A stretch of DNA of 15,158 nucleotides from MedAcidi-G1 sp002294285 (GTDB lineage Bacteria; Actinomycetota; Acidimicrobiia; Acidimicrobiales; MedAcidi-G1), in NCBI GenBank assembly GCA_963999645.1, contig CAXEUY010000025.1, positions 1-15,158 of the forward strand, given 5' to 3'. This document shows, one piece after another, positions 14,605-15,158 of the stretch. The number at the start of each line of letters is the position of its first letter. Positions within the stretch are counted from its first letter, which is position 1. The notes beneath the pieces were generated by a model that made no database searches, had not been told where the DNA came from, and saw only the letters and a list, made by a program, of their open reading frames with translations. The position numbers and the translations under genes are program-made.

Positions 14605-15158
14605 CTACTTATCCGAAGACTCCTTAAAGAAAGTGGGAACCTCATCATCAGTTGTATTTAACATCTTTTCTAAGAATTGATGAAATCTCTGACCACCACC
14701 CTCGTTAAGGCCAAAATTTACAAACTCTTTCATTCCAGTATTTAAAGCCCTTTGTAAACGAAGACCTGTGAAGTAGTCTTCATCTTCAACTACTACACGT
14801 AAAAAATCCATTTGTTTTTTAACTTCATCTGCTTGTTGGTCATCTGGTGGTTGAGTATGTAAAAAAGTTTGAATCGTTTTAGAACTCTCTGGGGTTGACC
14901 CTGGGAATAACTGCGACAGCATGTAGATCTTTCCATTTGCATCAAAACCTGCAATAGACACGTGAGGGAAAATAGTCCACACACCACCTACTAGCTCAGA
15001 GATAAGCCAATCATTTTCATCCCTTCCTTCAAGTTTTGAGAAATAAACATCGGGTCTTGTTGCCCTCTGATGCGGTCCCCATGAGTCATAGACAGCATGT
15101 CCACCTCCTTCTGGTCCAAATGTATTTCTATGCAAGACAGGAAGATGGTAGAGATCTA
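14605..15158 (-). CDS. Rieske ring-hydroxylating oxygenase, alpha subunit (C-terminal part, 5' end outside window)
   Basis: The frame is open to the right edge, so the start and Rieske domain lie beyond it; an internal TTG at 15133-15135 is not the start. The first visible codons read D-L-Y-H-L-P-V-L-H-R-N-T-F-G: Asp (15154-15156), His (15145-15147) and His (15130-15132) have the D-x-x-H-x4-H spacing of the mononuclear iron site. The third ligand is predicted as the last Asp in V-E-D-E-D-Y-F-T-G-L-R-L-Q-R-A-L (codon 14776-14778). The C-terminus N-F-G-L-N-E-G-G-G-Q-R-F-H-Q-F-L-E is the typical family ending. It is a different subgroup from the enzyme at the left edge: the bridging residue is Asp rather than Glu and the tails differ. 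It lies 35 bp upstream of the CoA-transferase gene. No reductase or ferredoxin gene is seen. The substrate is unknown. Confidence 0.93.
   Translation of the reverse strand, partial: DLYHLPVLHRNTFGPEGGGHAVYDSWGPHQRATRPDVYFSKLEGRDENDWLISELVGGVWTIFPHVSIAGFDANGKIYMLSQLFPGSTPESSKTIQTFLHTQPPDDQQADEVKKQMDFLRVVVEDEDYFTGLRLQRALNTGMKEFVNFGLNEGGGQRFHQFLEKMLNTTDDEVPTFFKESSDK

Overview
The window looks like chromosomal DNA of an uncultured, moderately AT-rich bacterium, most likely a marine actinobacterium of the Acidimicrobiia type. The clues are a lipoprotein with a long TTTVAP-type linker, typical of secreted proteins in that group; crowded genes; TANNNT -10 boxes directly before AUG codons; and a gene set rich in acyl-CoA dehydrogenase, CaiB/BaiF, P450 and Rieske-oxygenase families. 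This placement is inference. A SAR202-like Chloroflexota host would also fit the gene content but fits the linker less well. No tRNA, rRNA, insertion sequence, CRISPR array or phage gene was seen, and no gap without a gene exceeds about 115 bp.

Layout, left to right: the C-terminal part of a Rieske ring-hydroxylating oxygenase alpha subunit (1-842, +, cut by the window edge); a PNPOx-like split-barrel flavoprotein and a short-chain dehydrogenase (844-2166, -); a nitroreductase (2223-2873, +); a LivH-LivM fused permease, its lipoprotein binding protein and a small ABM-fold protein (2876-6634, -); an acyl-CoA dehydrogenase (6749-8011, +); a cytochrome P450 and a PEP-synthase-like swivelling-histidine protein without an ATP-grasp domain (8021-11108, -); a large molybdopterin oxidoreductase (11217-13367, +); a CaiB/BaiF CoA-transferase and a second Rieske oxygenase alpha subunit cut by the right edge (13376-15158, -). 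Each + gene stands alone between - genes, with a compact divergent promoter on its 5' side (except the cut gene at the left edge) and an almost touching convergent stop on its 3' side.

Taken together this is a catabolic region: branched-chain-amino-acid-type uptake, CoA activation by transfer, alpha/beta dehydrogenation, oxygen insertion by P450 and Rieske enzymes, alcohol/ketone chemistry by the SDR, and flavin and molybdenum redox enzymes. The substrate cannot be read from the sequence; an aromatic, terpenoid/steroid-like or other carboxylic compound is plausible. The cluster lacks several expected partners: LivG/LivF ATPases, ferredoxins and ferredoxin reductases for the three oxygenases, an ATP-grasp partner for the swivelling-histidine protein, an iron-sulfur partner for the molybdoenzyme, and any transcription factor. 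The most interesting item is the ATP-grasp-less dikinase-like protein, whose architecture resembles the histidine-carrying subunit of phenylphosphate synthase, next to the P450 and the molybdoenzyme.
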